Part shown: positions 34,011 through 42,979 of the stretch, piece after piece
How positions within the stretch are numbered: position 1 is the first letter of the stretch
Layout of the letters: the number at the start of each line of letters is the position of its first letter
Origin: JBJKSO01 sp046703825
GTDB taxonomy: Bacteria > Chloroflexota > Dormibacteria > Aeolococcales > Bog-877
DNA: 64,000 nt
NCBI GenBank assembly: GCA_046703825.1
Contig: JBJKSO010000086.1
Span: 35,718-99,717 of the forward strand
Direction of reading: 5' to 3'
Notes under the pieces: model-generated
What the model was told of the DNA's origin: nothing
Seen by the model: only the letters and a program-made list of their open reading frames with translations
The model's database searches: none
Translations under genes and position numbers: made by a program

Positions 34011-34185
34011 GCCCCCCGAGCCTAGACCGCGCCTCAGGGCCCAGGATCGCGGATTGATCTCAGCTGCGCACGGGTCCGTCGCAGATTTGCGAGATCCGCC
34101 GGTCGCCGGGCAGATGGCGCGGCGGCGGGCTGGCATGATCAGGGGTGGAGCCGGGCGGTCAAGCCCGACCGATCAGGAGTAGTGC

Positions 34186-34743
34186 ATGATCAACGCCGGG
34201 GAACTGAGGGCGGGGACCACCGTCGAACGCAACGGACAGCTACTCGAGGTGCTCTCCTTCGAGCACATCAAGCTGGGCCGCGGCACCGCGGTGGTGCGTA
34301 CCCGCCTGCGCAACGTCAACACCGGGGCTGTGACCGAGGAGACGTTCCGGCCTGAGGAGAAGTTCCCCAGAGCGCGGATCGAGCGGCTGGAGGCGCAGTA
34401 CCTGTACCGCGACGGGGACAACTTTGTGGTCATGGACACCCAGTCCTACGACCAGTTCCCGGTCAGCCCGGAGCGGTTCGGCGACGCGGTCTACTACCTG
34501 CGGGAGTCGGACACCCTCACCGTGCTGCGCTACGAGGACCGGGTGATCGGTGTCGAGATGCCGATCACGGTCGAGCTCGAGGTGACCCAGACCGAGCCTG
34601 GCTTCCGCGGTGACACCGCCACCGGGGCCAGCAAGCCGGCCACTTTGGCGACCGGGCTTACCGTGGACGTGCCCCTGTTCGTCAACGTCGGCGACCGCAT
34701 CAAGGTGGACACCCGCAGCGGCAAGTTCCTGGAGCGCGCCTAG
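34186..34743 (+). CDS. efp: elongation factor P
   Basis: Translation factor that relieves stalling at proline runs; 185 residues, the usual length, with KOW, OB and C-terminal domains (VELEVTQTEPGFRGDTATG). The tip loop reads EHIKLGRGTAVVRTRLRN: the residue that is Lys34 in E. coli is Arg32 here, and the usual PGKG is LGRG. Arg at this site is glycosylated in EarP-carrying bacteria, but no modifying enzyme is in the window. ATG 34186 follows AGGAG with about 7-nt spacing. efp, asp23 and nusB follow the Bacillus order. Confidence 0.95.
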   Translation: MINAGELRAGTTVERNGQLLEVLSFEHIKLGRGTAVVRTRLRNVNTGAVTEETFRPEEKFPRARIERLEAQYLYRDGDNFVVMDTQSYDQFPVSPERFGDAVYYLRESDTLTVLRYEDRVIGVEMPITVELEVTQTEPGFRGDTATGASKPATLATGLTVDVPLFVNVGDRIKVDTRSGKFLERA

Positions 34744-34744
34744 G

Positions 34745-35104
34745 GTGGAGGAGGGGGCGCCGGCGGGGGTCACGCCGGGGGGCCGTGTGGGGGTGGCGCA
34801 GGAGGTGGTCGCCGGGGTGGCCGCCCGGGCCGCGCTGGAGGTGGAGGGAGTGGCCGGTCTCTGCGACCCCGGCCTGCGCGTCTCCCGTCTGCTGCACCAC
34901 CAGCACGCCCACCGCGGGGTTGAGCTGGACATGATCGGAGGCGCCGGGATCCGCCTTGAGCTCTATCTGGCGATGCGCTCCGAGGCTACGCTACCCCAGA
35001 TCACCGAGGAGGTGGAGCGTCGGGTCACCCACCAGCTGCAGTGGATGCTGGGCCTACAGGTACTGGAACTCAATCTGCATATAGTCGAGCTCGACGAGGG
35101 GTGA
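34745..35104 (+). CDS. Asp23/Gls24-family protein
   Basis: 119 residues, resembling YqhY/Asp23, a family linked to envelope or fatty-acid homeostasis, commonly located between efp/accBC and nusB in Firmicutes. Family features are the VAQEVVAGVAARAALEVEGV start, a short GVELDMIGGAGIRLELYLAM core and the EEVERRVTHQLQWMLGL helix followed by LNLHIVELDE. GTG 34745 lies one base after the efp stop, with GGAG in the last efp codons. It ends 5 nt before the nusB ATG. Confidence 0.82.
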   Translation: MEEGAPAGVTPGGRVGVAQEVVAGVAARAALEVEGVAGLCDPGLRVSRLLHHQHAHRGVELDMIGGAGIRLELYLAMRSEATLPQITEEVERRVTHQLQWMLGLQVLELNLHIVELDEG

Positions 35105-35109
35105 GAGCC

Positions 35110-35598
35110 ATGGGTGACGCCCACGCCCGGAGCGAAGGTGGGGAGCGGGGTGGCCGCGGCCCCTACCGCCGCGCTCGCCATCAGGGTCGGGAGCTGGCGG
35201 TGCGGGTGCTCTTCCAGCTGGAGTTGCAGCCGGGCGACTGGCGCGCTCCCCTCGTCTACCAGCTGCGCGAGGCTCCGCAGCCGCCGGGCGCCCGCAGCTT
35301 CGCCGAGGAGCTGCTGGAGGGGGCTGTGGGTCACGCCGGCGAGATTGACACCTTGATCGGCCGGGTCTCGAGCCACTGGAGCTTGGACCAGATGGGCGCG
35401 GTGGAGCGCGCCGTGCTGCGACTCGGCGTCGAGGAGCTCCGCTTTCGCGGCCGGGAGCCCGCGGCGGTGGTGATCGACGAGGCCGTGGAGCTGGCCAAGC
35501 AGATGGCCGGTCCCGAGGCGGCCCGGTTCGTCAACGGTGTCCTGGGCCAGATGGCGCGCGAACCAGAGGACGAGGATGCGGCTGCTGCAGGTCGGTGA
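35110..35598 (+). CDS. nusB: transcription antitermination factor NusB
   Basis: 162 residues. All-helical RNA-binding factor acting with NusE/S10 at boxA in rRNA antitermination. The core shows RHQGRELAVRVLFQLEL, WSLDQMGAVERAVLRLGVEE and EAVELAKQMAGPEAARFVNG, the classic NusB end. ATG 35110 is favoured because GAGGGG lies 8 nt upstream; GTG 35101, overlapping the preceding stop, is the alternative. The N-terminal 20 residues are an extra basic tail. The 3' end overlaps xseA by 23 nt. Confidence 0.93.
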   Translation: MGDAHARSEGGERGGRGPYRRARHQGRELAVRVLFQLELQPGDWRAPLVYQLREAPQPPGARSFAEELLEGAVGHAGEIDTLIGRVSSHWSLDQMGAVERAVLRLGVEELRFRGREPAAVVIDEAVELAKQMAGPEAARFVNGVLGQMAREPEDEDAAAAGR

Positions 35599-36862
35599 AC
35601 TCACCTCCCTGATCCGGGCTGCCCTGGAGGAGGTGCCCGACCTCCAGGACGTGTATGTCGAGGCGGAGATCGGCGACTGCAGTCGCTCTGCCGCCGGACA
35701 CTGGTACCTGACCCTGAAGGACGCCCGGCCCCAGCACGGGGAGCGCTTCTCCGTCCAGGCGGTGATGTTCCGCAGCCCGGCCCGCTCGCTCAGGTTCGAG
35801 CCCAGAAGCGGCCAGCAGGTGATCGCCCACGGAGCCGTCTCCCTCTACCCTTCGCGCGGCTCGCTGCAGCTCTACCTGGAGAGCCTGGAGCCGCGGGGCG
35901 TGGGCGCTCTGGCCCTGGCCTTCCAGCAGCTGGTCGCCAAGCTGGAGGCAGAAGGGCTCTTCCGGCCGGAGCGCAAGCGACCGCTGCCGTTCCTGCCCCG
36001 CCGGGTGGCGGTGGTGACGTCAACACAGGGCGCCGCCATCCGAGACGTGGTGCACGTGATCCAGCGCCGCTGTCCGATAACCCAGCTGCTGGTGGTCCCC
36101 GCGCTGGTCCAAGGCGACGCGGCAGTCGCCTCCCTCTCCAAGGCGATGCGGCTGGCCTCTCGCGCCGAAGTCGACCTGGTGCTGCTGGTCCGGGGGGGAG
36201 GCTCCATGGAGGACCTGCAGGCGTTCAACTCCGAGGCCCTGGTCCGGGAGGTGGTGGCCTGTCCCCACCCCGTGGTGACCGGGGTGGGCCACGAGACCGA
36301 CACAACCGTGGTCGACTTCGTCGCCGACCGGCGGGCGGCGACCCCGTCGGCGGCGGCCGAGCAGTCAGTGCCCGAGCTGTCCCAGCTGCGCGTCGAGGTC
36401 TCGCAGCGCCTGGCATTGCTCCAGCGAGCGGCGGGAGGGCGCTTGGCCGCCCGCCGGGAGCTGCTGCTCGGCCGGGAGCGGAGACTGCAGCGGATGGCGC
36501 CCGCCGCTCGTCTGGCCACGGGGCGGCTGGATCTGGACCGACGCGCCCGCCAGCTGAACTCGCAGCTGCGGCGGCGGCTGGAGGCAGAGTCGGGCAGGGT
36601 CGATCAGCGCCGGCATCTGCTTTCAGCCGGTGGCCCCGGGCCGCGCCTGCTGCGCGCCCGCGAGGAGTTCCGGGGCCGGTTGCTGCGCCTGGAGGCGCTC
36701 AGCCCGCTGGCGGTGCTGGCCCGAGGCTATTCGATCACCTTTGCCGGAGGTCGCATCGTGCGCGAGGCCAGTGAGGTCGCCGCCGGCGAGGAGATAAGCA
36801 CGCGCGTGGGTCGCGGACGCTTGCGCAGCCGTATCACCATGGTGGAGCCTGAGGAGACCTGA
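35576..36862 (+). CDS. xseA: exodeoxyribonuclease VII large subunit
   Basis: 428 residues. Large subunit of ExoVII, which degrades single-stranded DNA with XseB. An N-terminal OB domain (LQVGELTSLIRAALEE) precedes the catalytic domain with RRVAVVTSTQGAAIRDVVHV, LLVRGGGSMEDLQAFN and VVTGVGHETDTTVVDFVAD; a long coiled coil at about 270-360 binds XseB. ATG 35576 lies inside the nusB end and follows AGAGGACGAGG. The pairing with xseB one codon later makes the identification firm. Confidence 0.95.
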   Translation: MRLLQVGELTSLIRAALEEVPDLQDVYVEAEIGDCSRSAAGHWYLTLKDARPQHGERFSVQAVMFRSPARSLRFEPRSGQQVIAHGAVSLYPSRGSLQLYLESLEPRGVGALALAFQQLVAKLEAEGLFRPERKRPLPFLPRRVAVVTSTQGAAIRDVVHVIQRRCPITQLLVVPALVQGDAAVASLSKAMRLASRAEVDLVLLVRGGGSMEDLQAFNSEALVREVVACPHPVVTGVGHETDTTVVDFVADRRAATPSAAAEQSVPELSQLRVEVSQRLALLQRAAGGRLAARRELLLGRERRLQRMAPAARLATGRLDLDRRARQLNSQLRRRLEAESGRVDQRRHLLSAGGPGPRLLRAREEFRGRLLRLEALSPLAVLARGYSITFAGGRIVREASEVAAGEEISTRVGRGRLRSRITMVEPEET

Positions 36863-36863
36863 C

Positions 36864-37145
36864 TTGCCTGAGTTGAAGGATCTGGAGCCGGACCTGCAAG
36901 AGGTCGAGCGGCTGGACTACGAGGCCGCGCTGGCCGAGCTGGACTCGGTCCTGGCCAAGCTGGAGGACGGCCAGGTGGCGCTCGAGGACTCGATGCGCCT
37001 CTACGAGCGCGGCGTCCGGCTGGTGCAGCGTTGCTCGGTGCTTCTAGACGGGGTGGAGCGACGGCTGGCGGAGCTGGCCGCCGGGCCTGAGGGCCAGGTG
37101 AATGAGCGCCCCCTGCTGCTGGGCCTGGAAGACGAGGCCGAATAG
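36864..37145 (+). CDS. xseB: exodeoxyribonuclease VII small subunit
   Basis: 93 residues, nearly all helical and acidic, with the family core LDYEAALAELDSVLAKLEDGQ and LEDSMRLYERGVRLVQRC. It is the small stoichiometric partner of XseA. TTG 36864 has GAGGAG 8 nt upstream, in the xseA end, and lies one base after the xseA stop. The C-terminal 20 residues are variable. Confidence 0.93.
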   Translation: MPELKDLEPDLQEVERLDYEAALAELDSVLAKLEDGQVALEDSMRLYERGVRLVQRCSVLLDGVERRLAELAAGPEGQVNERPLLLGLEDEAE

Positions 37146-37163
37146 CGCGGCTGGGCGATCTCT

Positions 37164-37595
37164 TTGACCGCCTTCTTGCGCAGCGGCTACTTCTGGATTC
37201 CGATCGTGGCCTGGGCGATCGCCCAGGCGCTCAAGGTGGCCACCGACTCCTGGCGGCACCGCAGGTTCTCGCTGCGATCGCTGGGACTGTCGGGAGGCAT
37301 GCCCAGCTCCCACACCGCGATGTGCGTCTGCCTGTGCACCGTGCTCGCGCGGGGACCCGGGCCGGGTTCACCAGTCTTCGCGGCGGGGGCGATCCTCACC
37401 ATCGTGGTGGTGTACGACGCCACCGGTGTCCGCAGGGCGGCGGGACAGCAGGCGGTGATCCTGAACCAGGTCATGGAGGACCTCAGGGGACACCTGGGAC
37501 TCCGCTACGAGCGGCTGCGCGAGCTGCTGGGACACACTCCGCTGGAGGTCTTGGCCGGGATGGCGCTGGGCATCCTGGTCGGGTTGCTGTTCTAG
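37164..37595 (+). CDS. divergent PAP2 family protein (DUF212/YuiD)
   Basis: 143 residues with about four membrane helices. The family signature is clear: LGLSGGMPSSHTAMCVCLCT, then VVYDATGVRRAAGQQA and LLGHTPLEVLAGMALGILVG. YuiD/DUF212 proteins are related to acid phosphatase/vanadium peroxidase folds, with no firm substrate. The gene lies 18 nt past xseB and shares its direction, so it is probably in the same operon. TTG 37164 has no obvious ribosome-binding site. Confidence 0.88.
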   Translation: MTAFLRSGYFWIPIVAWAIAQALKVATDSWRHRRFSLRSLGLSGGMPSSHTAMCVCLCTVLARGPGPGSPVFAAGAILTIVVVYDATGVRRAAGQQAVILNQVMEDLRGHLGLRYERLRELLGHTPLEVLAGMALGILVGLLF

Positions 37596-37664
37596 GTTGG
37601 GCCCACTTGGAAGGACCTAACATGCAGTGACCATGCCAGCCAGCTCCACTCAACCGGTCAGGGC

Positions 37665-38582
37665 ATGGCCTTGAAACGCCCGGAGGCCGGTTCTGTCGGC
37701 TTCGTCCTCCACTTTCGGGAATCGGGCAAGGACGGCATCCTGCGCGAGGCGATGGACGTCGTGGAGGGCAAAGGCCTCTCCGCCTGGGTGGCCCAGCACG
37801 ACTCCGCCGACGTAGTGGCCTCCCACGGCCGGGACACTAGGTTGCTGGTGGCGGTGGGCGGCGACGGCACCCTGCTGTACACGGCGAGCCTCGCCGCCGG
37901 CCGCCGGGTGCCGGTGCTGGGCGTCAACCGCGGCCAGCTCGGGTTTCTCACCAACGTCGAGTACCCCAAGATGGCCGAGGCGGTGGCCGACTTCTGCGCC
38001 GGCGATTACGTCATCGAGCGGCGGGCCACCCTGCGCGGTCTCGCCGCGGGCGACGCGCGGCCGCCCCAGGCTGTTCCGCTGGCGGTCAACGAGGTGGTGG
38101 TCAAGGCCGAGGGCGTCAATTTGATCCGGATGAGGGTGGGCTACGGCCGGGAGCTGCTGGGCGATTTCGACGCCGACGGGCTGATCGTCTCCACCAGCAG
38201 CGGGGCCACCGCGTACTCGCTCTCGGCCGGGGGTCCGCCGGTGGACCCCCGGGTGCCGGCGCGGGTGATCACGGCGCTCAACCCGCACGCGCTGGTGGGC
38301 CGCTCGCTGATCGTTCCCGAGCACGAGGACGTGGTGGTTGACCTGCGCCGGGGGGCCGCCATGCTGGCTGCGGACGGCAGGATGTGGGGGACGATGGAGG
38401 AGGGCGGCAGGCTGACCATCGCCGCCGGCCCGGAGCTGCTGCTGGTGGCACCGCGCGGGACCCCGGGGTTCTTCCAGAGGCTGCGGGCCAAGACCGGCTT
38501 CGGCACGGTTCTCAAGCTGCCCTACGACGACGAGGGCGCTGACACCGGCTACTTCGGCTCCGGCGGCCGGCGCACGCTGTAG
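37665..38582 (+). CDS. nadK: NAD kinase
   Basis: 305 residues. Makes NADP from NAD and ATP or polyphosphate. The phosphate-binding GGDGTLLYTASLAAG motif is at about 65-80, followed by GVNRGQLGFLTNVE, LAVNEVVVKAEG and DGLIVSTSSGATAYSLSAGG (the conserved NAD-binding loops). The N-terminal 20 residues are extra. ATG 37665 follows a weak AGGG. nadK directly before recN is a common order in Gram-positive bacteria and cyanobacteria. Confidence 0.94.
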   Translation: MALKRPEAGSVGFVLHFRESGKDGILREAMDVVEGKGLSAWVAQHDSADVVASHGRDTRLLVAVGGDGTLLYTASLAAGRRVPVLGVNRGQLGFLTNVEYPKMAEAVADFCAGDYVIERRATLRGLAAGDARPPQAVPLAVNEVVVKAEGVNLIRMRVGYGRELLGDFDADGLIVSTSSGATAYSLSAGGPPVDPRVPARVITALNPHALVGRSLIVPEHEDVVVDLRRGAAMLAADGRMWGTMEEGGRLTIAAGPELLLVAPRGTPGFFQRLRAKTGFGTVLKLPYDDEGADTGYFGSGGRRTL

Positions 38583-38590
38583 GGGTAGGG

Positions 38591-40282
38591 GTGCTGCTCC
38601 AGCTACGAGTCCAGAACCTGGCGGTGATGGATCGGGCGGAGGCCGCTCTGGGGCCCGGGCTCAACGCGCTGACGGGAGAGACCGGGGCAGGCAAGTCGGT
38701 CCTCCTCACCGCGCTGGGCCTGTGCCTGGGCGGCCGTGCGGAAGGGGGGCTGGTGCGGCGGGGTGCGGAGCGAGCCGTGGTGTCGGCGGCCTTCTCGGGC
38801 GTGGGGGAGACGGCCGCAACCCTGCTTGACGGGCTGGGGGTGGCCGCCGATGAGGTGCTGGTGCTAGCCCGCGAGGTGCAGCCCTCGGGCCGGAGTCAGG
38901 CCCGGGTCAACGGCTCGGTGGTGCCGGTGACTTCGCTCCGCGATCTCGGTCAGGAGCTGGTCGCGTTCCATGGGCAGGGAACCGCCTGGGGTTGGCTCCA
39001 GGAACCCCGCCAGCGCTCCGCCCTCGACGCCTACGCTGGGCTGGGCGCGCTCCTGCGCGAGCTCGAGCTCGGCTTCGGCCGGCACCGCGAGCTCTCCCGG
39101 CGTCTCCGCCAGCGGCGCGAGTCGGGCGAGCGACTTCGGGCGGAGCTTGAGCAGGCCCGCCTGGATCTGGCCGAGCTGGAGGCGGCTGGGCTGTCGCCGG
39201 GTGAGCTGGAGCGGCTCCTCGAGGAGCGCTCCCGGCTGCAGCACTCGGCCCGACTCCGAATGGCGGCGGAGGAGTTGCGGGCGGCGGCGGGAGCCGAGCA
39301 GCTGGCCACGGCCTTACAGCGCGCGCGGGGGGTCGAGGGGTTGGATTCCCAGCTCGATCCCCTGCTGCGCGAGGCGGACGACATCCAGCTGGCACTGAGC
39401 GAGCTTCGGCTCAGCCTCGGCTCATACCTGGAGGGGCTGCCTCAGGACGCCGAGCGCCTTACCCAGGTGGAGGAGCGGCTCGACCAGCTGGACCGGGTCG
39501 GCCGGCGCCATGGCGGCACCGTGGCGGCGGCGATCCGGCGTCGCGAGGAGGCGGCGCAGCTGCTGGCGGAGCACGCCCCCGGCCGAAGCGAGGAGGATAC
39601 CCTGGCTGCGGAGCTCGCCACCCTCGAGGTTGACTGCTGCTCCCTGTGCGCCCAGCTCTCTGAGCGCCGGGCCCGAGCCGCGGCCGCCCTGGCCAGCTCG
39701 GTGACTGAGGAGCTGCGCCGACTGCTCATGCCGCGGGCGCGCTTCGCGGTCCGCCTCTGGCAGGAGGAGTCGCCGGATGGCCTTTTGGGACCGGCTGGCG
39801 CCCGGTTCGGCTGGCAGCCCTGGGGCTGGGATCGGATCTCCTTCGACTTTGCCGCCAACGCCGGGGACCCGTTGCGACCCTTGGCCGCCACCGCCTCCGG
39901 GGGTGAGCTGTCCCGGGTGGTGCTGGTGGTGGTCTCGGTCCTGTCCGCGGTGGACCCCTCCACTCTCGTGTTCGACGAGGTGGACGAGGGGCTAGGCGGA
40001 GAGGCGGCCAACCGCGTGGGCAAGCTGCTGCAGGAGCTGGGCAAGCGCCAGCAGGTACTGTGCGTGACCCACCTGGCGACCGTCGCCGCTCGCGCAAACA
40101 CCCATCTGGTGGTGACCAAGCGGGAGTCCGCCGACCGCGCCACCACCCGGGTGCAAGTCGCCTCGGGTCCAGCGCGGGTGGCAGAGCTGGCGCGCCTGCT
40201 GGCCGGCGACGCAACCCCCGAGGCGGCTCAGAGCCACGCCCGCGAGTTGCTCCTCGCCGTCGGTGAAGGGGCCAATGGGTAG
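38591..40282 (+). CDS. recN: DNA repair ATPase RecN
   Basis: 563 residues; SMC-like repair protein acting at double-strand breaks. Walker A is GETGAGKSVLLTALGLCLGG near the N-terminus (about residues 27-46), the ABC signature is TASGGELSRVVLVV, and Walker B is TLVFDEVDEGLGGEAA, followed by the H-loop VLCVTHLATVAA. The central part is coiled coil. GTG 38591 begins VLLQLRVQNLAVMDRAEA, the normal RecN start. The 3' end overlaps scpA by 8 nt. xseAB, nadK and recN form a DNA-repair-leaning run. Confidence 0.95.
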   Translation: MLLQLRVQNLAVMDRAEAALGPGLNALTGETGAGKSVLLTALGLCLGGRAEGGLVRRGAERAVVSAAFSGVGETAATLLDGLGVAADEVLVLAREVQPSGRSQARVNGSVVPVTSLRDLGQELVAFHGQGTAWGWLQEPRQRSALDAYAGLGALLRELELGFGRHRELSRRLRQRRESGERLRAELEQARLDLAELEAAGLSPGELERLLEERSRLQHSARLRMAAEELRAAAGAEQLATALQRARGVEGLDSQLDPLLREADDIQLALSELRLSLGSYLEGLPQDAERLTQVEERLDQLDRVGRRHGGTVAAAIRRREEAAQLLAEHAPGRSEEDTLAAELATLEVDCCSLCAQLSERRARAAAALASSVTEELRRLLMPRARFAVRLWQEESPDGLLGPAGARFGWQPWGWDRISFDFAANAGDPLRPLAATASGGELSRVVLVVVSVLSAVDPSTLVFDEVDEGLGGEAANRVGKLLQELGKRQQVLCVTHLATVAARANTHLVVTKRESADRATTRVQVASGPARVAELARLLAGDATPEAAQSHARELLLAVGEGANG

Positions 40283-40976
40283 CGACCAGGCGGGGGAGGG
40301 GCTGCCGGAGCCCAGAGCGCTCTTGGCCGGGGCTCAGCGGGGAGAGCTGGACCTGGGAAGCGTGGAGCTGGCGCGCCTGAGCCGGGAGCTGAGGCGGTCG
40401 GTCGAGGAGGCGGCTGAAGGGGTAGACCTCTTGGCGGCCGCCGATGCCCTCCAAGCGCTGGCCCGGCTCTTGGAGATCAAGATGGGCCGCCACCTCGAGG
40501 GGGCCTCGGATGCTGCCCTGGACGCCGGACCGCCCGAGCCGACGGAGGAGGACCCCGGTGCCCGGCTCGAGGAGTACCGCCTCTACCGGGCCGCGGCCGA
40601 CGTTTTGATCTCCGATCCCCAAGCGGGACCTCGGGCGTTCCTGCGGGTGCTGGGCCTGCCGGTCGAGCCCCAGCGATCCCTCACCGTGAGCCCGGAGGCC
40701 CTGGCCGAAGCGCTGGGCGCGCTGCTGGCCCGTCTGCCTGAGCCGGCCGAGCTGGCCGTGACCATGCCCAGATACTCGATGGAGGAGAAGATGCAGGAGC
40801 TCCGCGGGCTGCTGGCGGAGAGGTCCCGGCTCCATTTCGAAGCGCTCTTCGCCGCCTCCCGGGATCGCCTGGAGGCGGTGGTGCTCTTCCTGGCGCTGCT
40901 GGAACTCCTGCGCCTCGGGGAGCTGGACTGCGTCCAGGCCGGGGTCGGGGAGCCGATCCTGGTGCGGCGGGTCTAG
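40275..40976 (+). CDS. scpA: segregation and condensation protein A
   Basis: 233 residues; kleisin subunit of the SMC-ScpAB condensin. The N-terminal helical domain (LSRELRRSVEEAAEGVDL, DALQALARLLEIKMGRHL) and the C-terminal winged-helix part (DRLEAVVLFLALLELLRLGE, then VQAGVGEPILVRR) match the family. ATG 40275 overlaps the recN stop; GTG 40263 is an alternative. scpB follows 7 nt later. No smc gene is in the window. Confidence 0.9.
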   Translation: MGSDQAGEGLPEPRALLAGAQRGELDLGSVELARLSRELRRSVEEAAEGVDLLAAADALQALARLLEIKMGRHLEGASDAALDAGPPEPTEEDPGARLEEYRLYRAAADVLISDPQAGPRAFLRVLGLPVEPQRSLTVSPEALAEALGALLARLPEPAELAVTMPRYSMEEKMQELRGLLAERSRLHFEALFAASRDRLEAVVLFLALLELLRLGELDCVQAGVGEPILVRRV

Positions 40977-40983
40977 CGGCCAG

Positions 40984-41550
40984 GTGAACGAAGAAGTAGA
41001 GCCCTCGCTCGAGGCCGTCGCTGCCGCCCTGGTGGCAGTGCTGTTCGTGCGGGCAGAGCCGATCCCGCGGGACGAGCTGGTAGCGGCGCTGCACTTGGAG
41101 CCGCAGGAGGTGGACTCTGCCGCCTCCCGGGCCGCCGATCTGCTGCGCGGCACCGGGTTGCTGCTCCAGACCAACCGCGGTGAGCTCCAACTCGTCTCCC
41201 ACCCGGACCAGGCTTGGGCGGTGGAACGGGCCCTGCGCCCCGAGGTGAGCGGCCGTCTCTCCCGCCCGGCCCTCGAGACTCTGGCGATCGTGGCCTACAA
41301 GCAGCCGGTCACCCGTGCGGCCATCGAAGCGATCCGGGGCGTCAACTGCGAGGGAGTGCTGGACAGCCTGGAGCGTCACGGGCTGATAGCCGAGACCGGA
41401 CGCGCCGAGACCCCGGGGCGGCCCCGTCTCTTCGCCACCACCATGCGCTTTCTTCAGGTAGTGGGGATCGGTTCTCTGGAGGAGCTTCCGCCCCTGGTGG
41501 CCCAGGACGCCTGGATGAACCGGGCCGCGCAGCTCAGCGGCGGTGCCTGA
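40984..41550 (+). CDS. scpB: segregation and condensation protein B
   Basis: 188 residues; dimeric winged-helix partner of ScpA in the SMC complex. Core motifs are EAVAAALVAVLFVRAEPI, LQLVSHPDQAWAVERAL, LSRPALETLAIVAYKQPVTR and AIEAIRGVNCEGVLDSLERH followed by GLIAETGRAETPGRP. The last of these is highly typical. The GTG start lies 7 nt after scpA and lacks a strong ribosome-binding site, so reinitiation is likely. The 3' end overlaps rluB by 8 nt. Confidence 0.95.
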   Translation: MNEEVEPSLEAVAAALVAVLFVRAEPIPRDELVAALHLEPQEVDSAASRAADLLRGTGLLLQTNRGELQLVSHPDQAWAVERALRPEVSGRLSRPALETLAIVAYKQPVTRAAIEAIRGVNCEGVLDSLERHGLIAETGRAETPGRPRLFATTMRFLQVVGIGSLEELPPLVAQDAWMNRAAQLSGGA

Positions 41551-42271
41551 GCGTCTCGGGCGCTGGCTGGCCCGGCAAGGGCTGACCTCGCGCCGGGGCG
41601 CCGACCGCTTACTCGCCGAGGGCCGGGTGGCGGTCAACGGCAGCACCGCCCCGGCGGCGGGCTGTCTGATCGAGCCCGGGCGCGACTCGGTGGCCGTCGA
41701 CGGCCAGGAGGTGAGGGCGCACCCGGGCCCCCACCGCTACCTGATGCTCAACAAGCCGACCGGCTACCTCTCCTCGGCAGCGTCCCAGGGCGGACTCCCC
41801 ACGGTGATGGACCTGCTCGGCGATCCCCAGGGGCTGCGCACAGTGGGTCGCCTGGACCTCGACTCCTCCGGACTCCTGCTGCTGACCGACGACGGCGACT
41901 TGGCCTACCGCCTAACGCACCCGCGCTACCAGGTGGTCAAGGTCTACCGGGTGACGGTGGGCGCCGGGCTCAACCCCGAGCAGGTGGCGGCGCTGGCGGC
42001 TGGTCCGGTGCTGAGCGACGGGCCCACGCATCCGCTGGCGGTGCGGGTGATCCGCCGCCGTCCCGAGCGCACCACTATGGAGGTGGAGCTGGCCGAGGGC
42101 CGGCAGCGTGAGGTTCGCAGGATGTGCGCTGCGGTGGGGGTGCGTGTGGTGGAGCTGGAGCGTGTCCGGCTGGGGCCGCTCCGCCTCGGGACCCTGCCTC
42201 CGGGCCGAGTGCGCGAGCTCGGCCAGGGCGAGCTACTAAGGCTGCGTCGCGAGGTCGGGCTGGCGACATGA
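41543..42271 (+). CDS. rluB: 23S rRNA pseudouridine synthase, RluB/RsuA family
   Basis: 242 residues. An N-terminal S4 RNA-binding domain (RLGRWLARQGLTSRRGADRL) precedes the catalytic domain with YLMLNKPTGYLSS, the catalytic Asp in VGRLDLDSSGLLLLTDDGD, and EGRQREVRRMCAAVGVRVVE near the end. The family makes pseudouridine in 23S or 16S rRNA; RluB is favoured by the scpB-rluB-cmk context. The GTG start overlaps scpB by 8 nt and the TGA overlaps the cmk ATG by 4 nt. Confidence 0.93.
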   Translation: MPERLGRWLARQGLTSRRGADRLLAEGRVAVNGSTAPAAGCLIEPGRDSVAVDGQEVRAHPGPHRYLMLNKPTGYLSSAASQGGLPTVMDLLGDPQGLRTVGRLDLDSSGLLLLTDDGDLAYRLTHPRYQVVKVYRVTVGAGLNPEQVAALAAGPVLSDGPTHPLAVRVIRRRPERTTMEVELAEGRQREVRRMCAAVGVRVVELERVRLGPLRLGTLPPGRVRELGQGELLRLRREVGLAT

Positions 42272-42945
42272 GCCGGGCCTCATTGCTCACCATCGACGGC
42301 CCGGCCGGGGTCGGCAAGACCACGGTCGGGAGGCGGGTGGCGCGAGCCCTTCGGCTTCCGTTCATCGACACCGGGCTGGTCTACCGCGCTTTGACGGCGG
42401 CGGCGGCCGAGGCCGGGCTCGAAGGAGCCGACGAGGCGGGGCTGAGCCGGCTTGCCGGCCAGGTCAGGATCCAGCTCAATCCGGACCCCGACGACCACCC
42501 GGGCTGGTACGCGAGCGTCAACGGGCGCCCCTTGGGGCTCGAGCTCTGGGACCCGGGACGAGCCACGCTGCTGGCTGCGGTGGCATCCCAGCCGAATGTC
42601 CGCCGGCTGCTCCTGCCGGCCCAGGGGGCGCCCGCGGGCCGGGGAGCCGTCGCGGTCGGCAGGGACACCGGCACGGTGGTCTTTCCACAAGCGGCGTGCA
42701 AGGTCTACTTGGACGCCCGCCCTGAGATTCGGCTGGCGAGACGGGAAGGTGAACTGCGTAACCGCGGGCTCTCGGCGTCTGACCAGGTGATGAGAGACGA
42801 GGTCACGGTCCGCGACCGCACTGACCTGGCCCGGATGGCGCGGGCGCCCGAGGCACTCGTCATCGACACCAGCGAGATGGGTGTCGACCGGGTAATCAAG
42901 GAGGTGCTCGACGCCTGGCGCCGCGCGATCGCGGCCGGCACCTGA
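42268..42945 (+). CDS. cmk: cytidylate kinase
   Basis: 225 residues. Phosphorylates CMP/dCMP using ATP. P-loop TIDGPAGVGKTTVGRRVA is at the N-terminus, followed by FIDTGLVYRALTAAAAEAGL, the family hallmark, then AVGRDTGTVVFPQAACKVYL (normally GRDIGTVVFP) and a LID with RREGELRNRG. ATG 42268 overlaps the rluB stop as ATGA. The frame is open upstream but without homology. It closes the scpA-scpB-rluB-cmk run. Confidence 0.95.
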   Translation: MSRASLLTIDGPAGVGKTTVGRRVARALRLPFIDTGLVYRALTAAAAEAGLEGADEAGLSRLAGQVRIQLNPDPDDHPGWYASVNGRPLGLELWDPGRATLLAAVASQPNVRRLLLPAQGAPAGRGAVAVGRDTGTVVFPQAACKVYLDARPEIRLARREGELRNRGLSASDQVMRDEVTVRDRTDLARMARAPEALVIDTSEMGVDRVIKEVLDAWRRAIAAGT

Positions 42946-42979
42946 GGCCACTCGGAGTCAGCCAACTATGGTTGCAGGC

